Shown piece by piece: positions 6,455-13,420 of a stretch of 13,483 nucleotides of DNA. The DNA lies in NCBI GenBank assembly GCA_031278315.1, contig JAITKS010000470.1, positions 1 to 13,483 on the forward strand, given 5' to 3'. Numbering within the stretch: the first letter of the stretch is position 1; the number at the start of each line of letters is the position of its first letter. The translations under genes were made by a program, and so were the position numbers. A model generated the notes under the pieces. The model saw only the letters and a list, made by a program, of their open reading frames with translations, did no database searches and was not told the origin of the DNA. The DNA is from Planctomycetaceae bacterium. Lineage in GTDB: Bacteria > Planctomycetota > Planctomycetia > Pirellulales > Thermoguttaceae.

Positions 6455-6860
6455 GTTCTAAAATCACATTCTCAAAATGTACGTAATAAGCAATTCAAAT
6501 ACGTTCCTCAAAAAAAGAACATGAACATAAACTAACTAAGTACATTCTAAAAGATGAAAGTAACAACATTGCCATCTTCACCTTGATTCTTAACATTATT
6601 GCTGTTTATATCAAGTTGTGTCAAGTAGGGGAGAACTCATAATACCAAGATTTTTGCATTATTCGGCTGTTTTTTAATGGATTTTTTTAAGAATTTTGTG
6701 ATATTTCTGCGGAATTTCCTTAATATATTTACCTCGAAATTTTTTTGAAAAATTCATGTTGACGCATTTTTAGAAAATTGTTAAACTCCGCTTGCATTGT
6801 AAATGAACATGAAATTTTGCAACTACAGTTCGCTAGTTCGACAAAATTTAATAGTTGTTC

Positions 6861-7098
6861 TATGAAATATTTTTAACTGTCCGCACTTTAAATTTCAGTT
6901 AGAACCGCCCGCTTACTTATCACCACTCGGGTACACAAACTTACTTTTTAAAATGCTCTCACTTGAATTTTTGGTTCGAACTGTCTGCTTGATTATCGGA
7001 AAGCAGGTTTTACTGAACACGCATTTGTAACAACGAATTTCATTGTGCGATACATTTCATTATACAATACGTATAAATTGACAAATTTCATAATACGT
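6861..7098 (+). repeat. Tandem composite elements (copies D1 and D2) upstream of the TlpA-like gene
   Basis: D1 has ATGAAATATTTTTAA (6862-6876), AGTTAGAACCG (6897-6907) and a CCCG/CGGG stem (6908-6911/6928-6931). D2 has TTTTTAAAATGCTCTCACTT (6945-6964), GGTTCGA (6973-6979), stem CTGCTT/AAGCAG (6985-6990/7001-7006), CAGGTTTTA, CGAATTTCATTGTGCGA (7034-7050) and a second related block CAAATTTCATAATACGT (7082-7098). The last block ends about 135 bases before the gene. A role in its expression is plausible but unproven. Confidence 0.6.
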
Positions 7099-7113
7099 GC
7101 GTAACTGCATTGA

Positions 7114-7146
7114 CATAATACCAACATAATACCAACATAATACCGG
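7114..7146 (+). repeat. Three 11-bp tandem units CATAATACCAA
   Basis: Units lie at 7114-7124, 7125-7135 and 7136-7146 (last unit ends CCGG), followed by two CATAG starts at 7147 and 7168. TTGACA (7110-7115) abuts the array and each unit contains the -10-like CATAAT, but spacings to TTGACA are not the usual 17. A period near one helical turn would place the units on one face of the DNA. It lies about 90 bases before the TlpA-like start codon. Confidence 0.55.
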
Positions 7147-7232
7147 CATAGTTTGACAGTATATCAGCATAGCTGCAGTCAAATAAAAACAATTAAAAAT
7201 TTAGAAAAAACCTTAACCAATAACTTTCAAAT

Positions 7233-9119
7233 ATGAAAAAAAATTATTGTAACAAAATATCGGCAATTCTGATTTGTTTTGCCGTAACTTGCTTCACACA
7301 ATTAATGACATTGGATGCACAAGAAAATCGCGGTAAAAATCAATTATTGGACGCTTTGAAATTCAAGCCGGTTCAAAAAGATGTCGAGTATGATATTCCG
7401 GCAGATACTGAAATTCCTCAATGTAAGATTAGTCTTTATGAGAATAATCGGGGATATATCGTTACTAATTCACAGAATCAAAATCTACGTATTTTTATTG
7501 ATAAGAACGGCGACGGGCAGCTTGACCAGTGGTCGTATTATCGTAACGGAATTGAGGTCTATCGCGAAATTGCAACTTCCGGCAGCGGAAAAGCAGACCA
7601 ATTTCGTTGGTTAAATCACGGCGGTACGCGAATTGGTGTTGATCTAAATAAAGATTCAACAATCGACTATTGGAAAAATATTTCAGCTGAAGAAGTTTCC
7701 CGCGAAGTTACTCTTGCTGTCGCCAATAAAGATTTAAATAGATTTTTACGAGTAAGTTTATCAGAAGAGGAATTACAAACATTAGGATTGAGTAAAACTC
7801 TAAATGAAACAGTTTCACAAAAATTAAATTCATTAAAAGACGGTTTCCTTGAATCGATTGAATCTATGAATTTGGGTAGTAATTTGCAGTGGTATCAACT
7901 TAGCGCAGGTTTTCCCGGAACGGTTCCAGCCGGCAGTAATAGTGCAGCAAATGATCTAAATGTTTACGAAAATACTATTGCAACTATCGGAAAAGATAAA
8001 GAAACTAAACAAATTTCTATTGGAACGATTGTAAATATCGGCGTGAATAATTGGCGTTTAATTGATGTTCCAAAGATATATGATGATTCAATATCGGCGT
8101 ACACATTTATTCCGCAAACTACTATTCATAACGAAAACGGTCAAACAGATAATGAAGTCATAAAATTGATAAACGAGTATCAGAAACTGTCTGCCGAATT
8201 ACAAAATGTACAATTGAATCAGCGGTCAGCGTATCATAAAAAATCGATAGGTCTGATTTTGCAAATAATAAATTTATCGACAACGGAAAAAGATCGTGAT
8301 GTTTGGATAAAACTAATCGCCGATGAAATTATGGAAGCTGCTCAAAATAGAGAATTTCCCGAAGCGAATAATTATATTGATCAAGTTTATAAATCTGTCG
8401 AGAACAGCGGCAATTCTGAGCTAGTTGCATATATAAAATACAGACAAATTATGACCGAATATAGTACAAGTAATTTAGACGAAGTTCAGGCTTATACAAC
8501 TTGGATAACAAATTTAGAAAATTTCGTTACAGATAAACGTTTCGAAACAACCGAAACAGGACTAGATGTAATGATGCAACTCGCAGGGAATAAAGAAACT
8601 TCAAGCCGTACCGGTGATGAACCGTTGAAATGGTATAAAAGAATTGTCGATTTAGCCGGTAACAAACCAATGGCAGCTAAAGCAGAAGGAGCTATAAGAC
8701 GATTAAATTCTGTCGGAAAGGTTGTGTCTTTTCAAGCTACAGATTCTACCGGTAAACAATTTGATATAACTAATTTGAGAGGAAACTATGTCTTGATATG
8801 TTTTTGGGATAGTCATATTTCCGATGTAGGAACTCTTACTAGAATAAAACGTGAAGCTGACCGATTGGCAAGTTTAGGTGTAAAAACTATCGGCGTAAAT
8901 CTCGACGCAAATATCGAAACCTTGAACAATACCGCATCAAAATTAGGAATAAACTGGACACAACTTTTCGCAAAAGGCGGATTGGATAATCAAATAGCAG
9001 CATATTGGGGAATCCAAAATGTACCGAGTTTAATTTTGTACGGAAAAGACGGGAAAGTTTTACGTTCAAATATCATTTCGGTAAACGAGGTACAATCAAT
9101 TATCGAAAACGATAAATAA
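7233..9119 (+). CDS. Secreted TlpA-like protein with thioredoxin fold lacking the CxxC
   Basis: 628 residues. An N-terminal signal peptide (basic MKKNYCNK, hydrophobic 10-22, likely cleavage after LDA at 29) sends it across the inner membrane. Two calcium-loop-like stretches follow, DKNGDGQLD (90-98) and DLNKDSTID (137-145). The middle (about 300-490) is mostly helical. Residues 494-628 match a TlpA/AhpC-TSA-type thioredoxin fold: FQATDSTGKQFDITNLRGNY, then LICFW, a helix, VKTIGVNLD, and the cis-Pro loop NVPSLILYGKDGKVL. Where redox members have FWATWCGPC, this protein has FWDSHISDV, so the catalytic cysteines are absent and disulfide exchange is unlikely; a binding or structural role is more probable. 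No Shine-Dalgarno site precedes the ATG. Repeated elements upstream and a hairpin with T-run downstream suggest a single-gene transcript. Confidence 0.88.
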   Translation: MKKNYCNKISAILICFAVTCFTQLMTLDAQENRGKNQLLDALKFKPVQKDVEYDIPADTEIPQCKISLYENNRGYIVTNSQNQNLRIFIDKNGDGQLDQWSYYRNGIEVYREIATSGSGKADQFRWLNHGGTRIGVDLNKDSTIDYWKNISAEEVSREVTLAVANKDLNRFLRVSLSEEELQTLGLSKTLNETVSQKLNSLKDGFLESIESMNLGSNLQWYQLSAGFPGTVPAGSNSAANDLNVYENTIATIGKDKETKQISIGTIVNIGVNNWRLIDVPKIYDDSISAYTFIPQTTIHNENGQTDNEVIKLINEYQKLSAELQNVQLNQRSAYHKKSIGLILQIINLSTTEKDRDVWIKLIADEIMEAAQNREFPEANNYIDQVYKSVENSGNSELVAYIKYRQIMTEYSTSNLDEVQAYTTWITNLENFVTDKRFETTETGLDVMMQLAGNKETSSRTGDEPLKWYKRIVDLAGNKPMAAKAEGAIRRLNSVGKVVSFQATDSTGKQFDITNLRGNYVLICFWDSHISDVGTLTRIKREADRLASLGVKTIGVNLDANIETLNNTASKLGINWTQLFAKGGLDNQIAAYWGIQNVPSLILYGKDGKVLRSNIISVNEVQSIIENDK

Positions 9120-9188
9120 GTTGAAAATGAGAATTTCAAATTTGTTGAATTGTATTTTGTCGATATTGCATTTTGTGTAATTATTCTG

Positions 9189-9309
9189 TGAAATATTTTT
9201 AAGCGGTTCTCATTTTTATTTTGGTTCGAGCCGTCAGCTTACAAGTTGGACGGCAGGTTTTTTAATGAATAGCACTTATCACCGAATTTCATAGCACGAG
9301 GTGTATAGT
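9189..9309 (+). repeat. Composite intergenic element, copy E (best preserved)
   Basis: In order: TGAAATATTTTTAA (9189-9202), TTCTCATTTTTATTTT, GGTTCGA (9223-9229), a strong hairpin (9231-9253), CAGG with six T (9254-9263), AATGAATAGC (9264-9273), CGAATTTCATAGCACGA (9283-9299) and TATAGT (9304-9309). Every block matches at least two other copies in the window. Confidence 0.7.
9231..9263 (+). terminator. Probable intrinsic terminator after the TlpA-like gene
   Basis: CCGTC/GACGG (9231-9235/9249-9253) extends inward as AGCTT/AAGTT-like pairs with one bulged base and a 3-nt loop. CAGG and six T follow. It lies 111 bases past the stop codon. The hairpin is part of the composite repeat, so termination may be a property of the whole family. 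Confidence 0.5.
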
Positions 9310-9356
9310 GATCATTCTACTGAATTGTTACCAATAATTTTGTATTTATAATCAGA

Positions 9357-9481
9357 GTTTAAAACTACTCTTACTTGAATTTTCGATTTGATTTGCCGGT
9401 GCTTACATATTGAAGGGTTGCCGGCTTTTTAATGAATAGCTTTTTTTGCGGCAACTAAATTCATAGTACGATGTGTATATT
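9357..9481 (+). repeat. Composite intergenic element, copy F, ending at the permease start
   Basis: GTTTAAAACTACTCTTACTT (9357-9376) and GAATTTT correspond to D2. The GGTTCGA block is degenerate (CGATTTGA). The stem is GCCGG/CCGGC (9395-9399/9421-9425), followed by five T and an exact AATGAATAGC (9431-9440), then TAAATTCATAGTACGATG (9456-9473) and TATATT. The stem sequence differs from copy E although the flanks are conserved. Confidence 0.65.
9455..9481 (+). promoter_or_regulatory. Candidate promoter of the permease gene, possibly leaderless
   Basis: The conserved block ATTCATAGTACGATG is followed by TATATT (9476-9481), only 8 bases before the ATG at 9490. If TATATT is the -10 element, transcription would start at or within a few bases of the start codon. 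The -35 position has no consensus hexamer, so the conserved block may take its place as an activator or alternative-sigma site. This is inference from repeated position in copies A, B, E and F. Confidence 0.35.
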
Positions 9482-9489
9482 TTTTTTCG

Positions 9490-10689
9490 ATGCAAACATT
9501 TAATCGATACATGATCAAGGAATTGATCCAGACATTTCTTATATCTCTTGCGGTGATGGGTATATTGTTTGTGTTAGTTGGATTGGTTCGTGTAGCGATG
9601 CAGAAAAATATTCCTATCAGTCAGATATTTCAGCTTATACCGTTTATGATGCTTGAAATGTCTCCGATTGTAATACCGATGGCGTTATTACTTTCGACTT
9701 CGTTATTTTTTGCGAAAATGGCTGGTAACAATGAGGTAATTGCATTGAAATCGCTAGGGATTCCGCCTTGGCGGTTCTTATTACCTGTCTTGATTTTCGG
9801 ATTGTTAATTAGTTTAGTAACTGTTTGGATGAATGAGATGGCAATTTGGGGGAGGTCTGTTATTTCAAGTGTGATTTATCATTCAGCTGAAGAAATTATT
9901 TTAGGTGAGTTAAGAACAACGCACAACTTAAAATCACCAGACGGAAAGTTGACAATGTTAGTAAAAGGCGTTGAAAACAGAACATTAATTATGCCAAGTA
10001 TTACTATTAAATCTGATAAAAATGAATCAACTACGATTGAGGCGCAATCGGCAAAATTAAAAATTGATTTCGAAGCAAAAGAATTAACGGTTACGTTGTC
10101 AGAGGTGAAATTAAATGTGCATGGAAATATTAGTTATTCGTCTGACAATCAGGTTTTTCGGCATCCTCTTTCGGCAATAAGACAATTACCAGACGAGAAT
10201 TCGAGATCGAGACCGTCGGACAAAAGGTTAGTTGATATTCCGCAAGCTATTGTAGAGTGTGAGAATGAAATTGTAAGTAAACGTAGAACATTAGCGTTTT
10301 ATTATGCTTTATCTGCGGCGATGGGGGCAGCGGACGCATGGTCGAATAATGAAATTATAAATCTGAATAATGAAATCGAATCGCAAATTAAACTAATCAA
10401 AAGACTAAAAGTCGAGCCGCCAAGACGATGGGCTACTGGTTTTAGTTGTATTTGTTTTATGTTTATAGGTGTACCGTTTGCTATTTGGCTCGGACAGAAA
10501 GGTGTATCGGATGGTTTTTCGAGTTTCTTCGCATGTTTCATTCCAATTTTGTTATTGTATTATCCGCTATTGATGTTCGGTTTACAGAAAGCGAAACATG
10601 GAACGTTACCGGCAAATTCCGTATGGTTTGCAAATTTTTGTATTGTGTTAGTAGGGTTTTGGTTCATGCGAAAAATACACAAATATTAA
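9490..10689 (+). CDS. LptF/LptG-family LPS-transport permease (YjgP/YjgQ)
   Basis: An inner-membrane subunit of the LptB2FG ABC transporter, which extracts lipopolysaccharide from the inner membrane and passes it to the periplasmic bridge. 399 residues with the family layout: amphipathic start FNRYMIKELIQTFLISL, three membrane segments (about 14-36, 48-76, 96-115), the family stretch AGNNEVIALKSLGIPPWRF (78-96), a periplasmic beta-rich domain (about 135-230), then three membrane segments (about 314-335, 343-364, 378-394). A helical insert with charged heptad-like spacing (about 250-310) sits just before segment four and is longer than in proteobacterial LptF/G. LptF and LptG cannot be told apart by eye, and no partner gene is seen nearby. 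The ATG at 9490 is supported by the conserved N-terminus. There is no Shine-Dalgarno site, and a repeat element abuts the start. Confidence 0.9.
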   Translation: MQTFNRYMIKELIQTFLISLAVMGILFVLVGLVRVAMQKNIPISQIFQLIPFMMLEMSPIVIPMALLLSTSLFFAKMAGNNEVIALKSLGIPPWRFLLPVLIFGLLISLVTVWMNEMAIWGRSVISSVIYHSAEEIILGELRTTHNLKSPDGKLTMLVKGVENRTLIMPSITIKSDKNESTTIEAQSAKLKIDFEAKELTVTLSEVKLNVHGNISYSSDNQVFRHPLSAIRQLPDENSRSRPSDKRLVDIPQAIVECENEIVSKRRTLAFYYALSAAMGAADAWSNNEIINLNNEIESQIKLIKRLKVEPPRRWATGFSCICFMFIGVPFAIWLGQKGVSDGFSSFFACFIPILLLYYPLLMFGLQKAKHGTLPANSVWFANFCIVLVGFWFMRKIHKY

Positions 10690-10780
10690 AATGTAAAGAG
10701 ACAATTATATTATTTGTAATTATTCTCTCATGATTTTAATTGACATTTTCAAATTTATTTTTTGAGAATGCAAAATAAAA

Positions 10781-10829
10781 AAATAACGAAATAAAGAAAT
10801 AACGAAATAAAGAAACACACGAAACACAC
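10781..10829 (+). repeat. 16-bp tandem repeat running into CACGAAA units
   Basis: AAATAACGAAATAAAG occurs identically at 10781-10796 and 10797-10812, then AAACACACGAAACACAC. The last part is related to 501-520. Confidence 0.75.
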
Positions 10830-11071
10830 AAAGATTTTTATTTCATATTTTTTTTCGTTTATTTAGTTTTTTGTCTATTTTCGTATTTCAAAAAAAATAA
10901 GTAATAGACCTTTTCTCTAAATTGATCACCCAATTAAATACAAAAAGATGCAAGTGAAATGATAAGTTGTTTTCAATTTGTTAGGAATTACTACTAATTA
11001 AAGAAAAGGTCGAGTAAATATAAATACGGCTTCGTATTGGCGGCATTCATAACACGATAAGTTTATTCATG

Positions 11072-11109
11072 AAGTTACACAAATTTTCATAAAGGAATTC
11101 GTGTAACTT
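11072..11109. repeat. Perfect 9-bp inverted repeat AAGTTACAC/GTGTAACTT
   Basis: Arms lie at 11072-11080 and 11101-11109. After one mismatch AATT pairs with AATT further in, leaving a loop of about 10 bases. It could be a transcription-factor site or a leader hairpin about 400 bases before the peptidase gene. There is no T-run. Confidence 0.5.
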
Positions 11110-11228
11110 TATAAAATTAGTGAAAATTATTGAACAAAAAAAATTTTTTAGAAATTACCGTTATAAAATAAATTTTCAAAAAAACCGATATTATCGTCAA
11201 AATCTGCCGATTATGAATCTGTTGAGTA

Positions 11229-11367
11229 TTTTTAAATTGGTTTCACGAGAGTTTTCGGTTCGAGTTATCAGTTACCAACTAACTATTTGAAAGCAGGTTT
11301 TGTTACGGCTCATGCGGGACAGCTGCTGAATTGTTACAAATATTATTACAGAATTGTTACAAATATT
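11229..11367 (+). repeat. Composite intergenic element, copy G (degenerate 3' end)
   Basis: TTTTTAA (11229-11235), TTTCACGAGAGTTTTC, GGTTCGA (11257-11263), a small AGTTA/TAACT stem, then AAGCAGGTTTTG (11291-11302). The CGAATTTCATAGTACGA block is missing. In its place GAATTGTTACAAATATT is repeated at 11328-11344 and 11351-11367, a sequence that also follows copy E in similar form. It is the nearest element to the peptidase gene. Confidence 0.55.
11328..11367 (+). repeat. 17-bp direct repeat GAATTGTTACAAATATT
   Basis: Two exact copies with a 23-bp period (11328-11344 and 11351-11367). A possible paired binding site upstream of the peptidase gene. A related CTGAATTGTTACCAATAA lies at 9320-9337. 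Confidence 0.6.
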
Positions 11368-11524
11368 GACTCGATAGTTAATAAATTTAATCAGACTACA
11401 GGCGGTGATTACTGAAAATTAAAAATATGAACAATTGAAAATTATGATTTACGAGGCGTATAAAAAAACACATGAATTGAGTTTTAGGTTATATTATTGG
11501 GTTGATATCCGATATTACCTATCG

Positions 11525-13078
11525 ATGTGCGCACGTTTGAATTTAAGTTTTTTGATTTTGACTTTTATTATTGTAACGATAAATCTAACAGCGGAAAATT
11601 CGTTTTCGCAATATAATTCTCAACCTATTTTGTTGACTCCCAACACGAATGAACTTGATGGAATATCTGGTTTAAGGGCGATAATTTCGACACCAAACCC
11701 GAATCCAAACTCAAATCCAAACTCGAATTATGATCTCCCTATTAGACGTGAATATGAACCAAACGATCAACAATACAATCAAAGAAAACAATTTGATAAT
11801 AAACAATACGAACAAGATAAACAAAACAATTGGGAACAAAATCGACAGAGAGAATTAAATTCGGGACATGAAAGTTATCATTCTTTTCGAGTAGATTCCC
11901 GCAATGAAAATTACGGGACGAATTACAGGTCAGAAGATAATCGGACGAGCAATTCGATGCAGCCGCGAATATATTCGCCTAATAATATTAATGCTAATAA
12001 TAATTTACCGGTCGATCGTGATGTTGTAAAAAGCGGATCAAATAGTAGCTCAAATGGATCAAACGGATCAAATGGATCAAACGGATCAGGCGGTAACAAG
12101 CAGGAATTTACTACGATTGATGCTAAAGTATCTTCGATTAATACTTTGCCGAGACACGTAACTTCTGATGCTTTTTCATCGAATCGAATAGTATCATTTG
12201 ACGGGACAACGAAAGGGGTATTGGGCGATAATAATTCAAGTAATGTTTTGATTGACGGCAAGCCGGTAAATGTGAGTTCGTCGAGTAATCAAGCGGGAGA
12301 CAAGTTGGATTTAACGCCGTCGTACAAAGATGATCTTCCGTTTATGCGAGTTTGCGGTGTGGTGGTAGTGCAGGCGAATTTTCCGATTAAAGATATAGAG
12401 TTGCAGTTATTAGAAATAGAAAACTTGCAGCGTGATTTGAGTAATTATTTAGCGTTACCGGCACCGAAAGAAAAAATTGAATTATGTTTATTTCGTGACG
12501 AGGCGAGTTATATGAAATTTATAACAACAAGATTTTCAAATGCTCCGAGGGACAGGCGGGCGTTGTATATTAAAAAGAATAATTCAACGGGGACTGTTTT
12601 GGTTCAGCGGTTAAAGGATTTTGAAATTGATTTAAGACATGAAATGACTCATGCGATTGTTCATGCGAGTATTCCGGTTGTTCCGATTTGGCTTGATGAG
12701 GGGCTAGCGAAATATTTTGAGTTATTACCGCAAGACAGATTCAAAGACAATCCATACTTAAAGCAAGTACGCAAGAACATGAGATTTGGCATATTTGCGG
12801 TACCGGCGTTGAATCGTTTGGAGAGATTAGAAGTTGCAACTGATATGGGCGATTCTGAATATCGTGATTCGTGGGCGTGGGTACATTTTATGTTACATCA
12901 TTCGGAGAAAACGCATCGAATGTTAGCGGGATATTTAAAGTTGTTAGCGGCATTACCTCATGAAAAATACAAAAATAAAGATGGAACGGTAAAAGTTCCC
13001 AATTTGAGTCTTTATCTTGGAGATTACGTAGAGAATCCGCGTCAGCAATTTAAAAAACATTTTCAAAACAATCCTTAA
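11525..13078 (+). CDS. Secreted zinc-peptidase-like protein (peptidase MA / DUF1570-like)
   Basis: 517 residues from the ATG at 11525. A signal peptide is clear (MCARLNLSFLILTFIIVTIN, then LTA-EN). Residues about 25-250 are Asn/Gln/Ser-rich and probably disordered, with NPN (57-68) and GSN (170-189) runs made by DNA tandem repeats. The C-terminal domain (about 270-500) carries a gluzincin zinc site: RHEMTH (His372, Glu373, His376) and IWLDEGLA, whose Glu392 is the likely third zinc ligand. It should therefore be an active metallopeptidase, acting outside the cytoplasm. The substrate is unknown. The frame is open upstream to a TTG at 11435 with an ATG at 11444; those starts would put 27-30 extra residues before the signal peptide, and none has a Shine-Dalgarno site. 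No gene within about 740 bases upstream, so it is probably transcribed alone. Confidence 0.82.
   Translation: MCARLNLSFLILTFIIVTINLTAENSFSQYNSQPILLTPNTNELDGISGLRAIISTPNPNPNSNPNSNYDLPIRREYEPNDQQYNQRKQFDNKQYEQDKQNNWEQNRQRELNSGHESYHSFRVDSRNENYGTNYRSEDNRTSNSMQPRIYSPNNINANNNLPVDRDVVKSGSNSSSNGSNGSNGSNGSGGNKQEFTTIDAKVSSINTLPRHVTSDAFSSNRIVSFDGTTKGVLGDNNSSNVLIDGKPVNVSSSSNQAGDKLDLTPSYKDDLPFMRVCGVVVVQANFPIKDIELQLLEIENLQRDLSNYLALPAPKEKIELCLFRDEASYMKFITTRFSNAPRDRRALYIKKNNSTGTVLVQRLKDFEIDLRHEMTHAIVHASIPVVPIWLDEGLAKYFELLPQDRFKDNPYLKQVRKNMRFGIFAVPALNRLERLEVATDMGDSEYRDSWAWVHFMLHHSEKTHRMLAGYLKLLAALPHEKYKNKDGTVKVPNLSLYLGDYVENPRQQFKKHFQNNP
11693..11728 (+). repeat. Three 12-bp in-frame units coding Pro-Asn-Pro/Ser-Asn
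   Basis: CCAAACCCGAAT, CCAAACTCAAAT and CCAAACTCGAAT follow one another in frame inside the peptidase gene. The unit length keeps the frame, so copy number could vary without damage. Confidence 0.75.
12056..12090 (+). repeat. 9-bp in-frame units GGATCAAAY coding Gly-Ser-Asn
   Basis: Three full units (12056-12064, 12065-12073, 12074-12082) plus a partial one, with a related unit at 12035-12043. They encode the flexible linker before the catalytic domain. Confidence 0.75.
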
Positions 13079-13221
13079 TATTTTCGAACATTTTTATTTA
13101 TTCTAGGTAAATTTGTAACAAATGAATTTCTAAAAAAGCTTTTGTAAAAAAGTATTAGGTATTAGTTCGAGTTCTGCTGTTGTGAGATTGAAACGCTTAA
13201 ATTTCCAGAGTATGTGTTTAA

Positions 13222-13401
13222 AATCTTTTCACGATTGGTTTCAAAATTATTTTTTTTAATGGAACAAACGATGTGTATTCATTAGACGGTTATGAAAAAA
13301 GTTCTCGTTTGCTCAAAGGCGAAACAACTATTTCTATACCACATCTGGTACCGCGCGCACACACATTTTTACCTGATTTGGCATTGCATATTCTAAGTTA
13401 A
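13222..13401 (+). pseudogene. Orphan coding fragment, unrecognised family
   Basis: An open frame of 59 codons with no usable start codon, ending TAA at 13399-13401. From about 13258 the translation looks like real protein: NGTNDVYSLDGYEK, then SSRLLKGETTISIPHLVPRA, then HTFLPDLALHILS. Base composition here is less AT-rich than the flanks. It is probably the C-terminal end of a lost gene. I do not recognise the family. Chance openness cannot be excluded. Confidence 0.4.
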
Positions 13402-13420
13402 ATCCTTGAGAGATTTTTTT
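13400..13420 (+). terminator. Weak terminator-like hairpin
   Basis: AAATC (13400-13404) pairs with GATTT (13412-13416), and the T-run continues to 13420. It directly follows the TAA of the orphan fragment, which fits that fragment once being the end of a gene. The stem is short and AT-rich. Confidence 0.25.

Larger units (their letters stand above)
6107..7232. other. Divergent intergenic region packed with structured repeats
   Basis: The region between the HU gene (minus) and the TlpA-like gene (+). It contains a degenerate GGTTCGA block (6129-6154), a 6-bp perfect hairpin (6182-6197), composite element copy B, a nested palindrome, a tandem pair of composite elements (6861-7098) and an 11-bp array. 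The stretch 6460-6860 shows no gene; it contains an isolated CATAATACCAA (6638-6648) identical to the 11-bp array unit, and a GGCTGTTTTTTAATGG stretch (6664-6679) resembling part of the composite element. Confidence 0.6.
9120..9489. other. Intergenic region formed almost wholly by two composite elements
   Basis: After the TlpA-like stop, copies E and F of the composite element fill the space up to the permease start codon. No gene is seen. CTGAATTGTTACCAATAA (9320-9337) between them resembles the 17-bp direct repeat found after copy G. Confidence 0.65.
10690..11524. other. Long intergenic region upstream of the peptidase gene
   Basis: No gene found. It holds an AT-rich imperfect hairpin just after the permease stop (10697-10728; arms AGAGA/TCTCT), 16-bp tandem repeats with CACGAAA units, the hairpin AATACG-GCTT-CGTATT followed by GGCATTCATAACACGA (a degenerate form of the promoter-like block of the composite element, about 11042-11057), an inverted repeat at 11072-11109, composite element copy G and a direct repeat. 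The part from 11435 could belong to the peptidase if an upstream start is used. Confidence 0.55.

Noticed and set aside
8887..9069. Minus-strand open frame inside the TlpA-like gene
   Set aside because: It is antisense to the thioredoxin-fold domain, with an Arg/Leu-rich composition typical of shadows.
10697..10728. Intrinsic terminator after the permease gene
   Set aside because: The hairpin is almost wholly A/T with a bulge and no proper T-run, so it is mentioned only in the intergenic description.
10302..10733. Open frames overlapping the end of the permease gene on both strands
   Set aside because: They are alternate-frame and antisense shadows of conserved membrane segments; neither has a start signal.
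11923..12261. Minus-strand frame with repeated Asp-Pro-Phe units
   Set aside because: The repeat is the antisense reading of the 9-bp GGATCAAAY microsatellite inside the peptidase gene.
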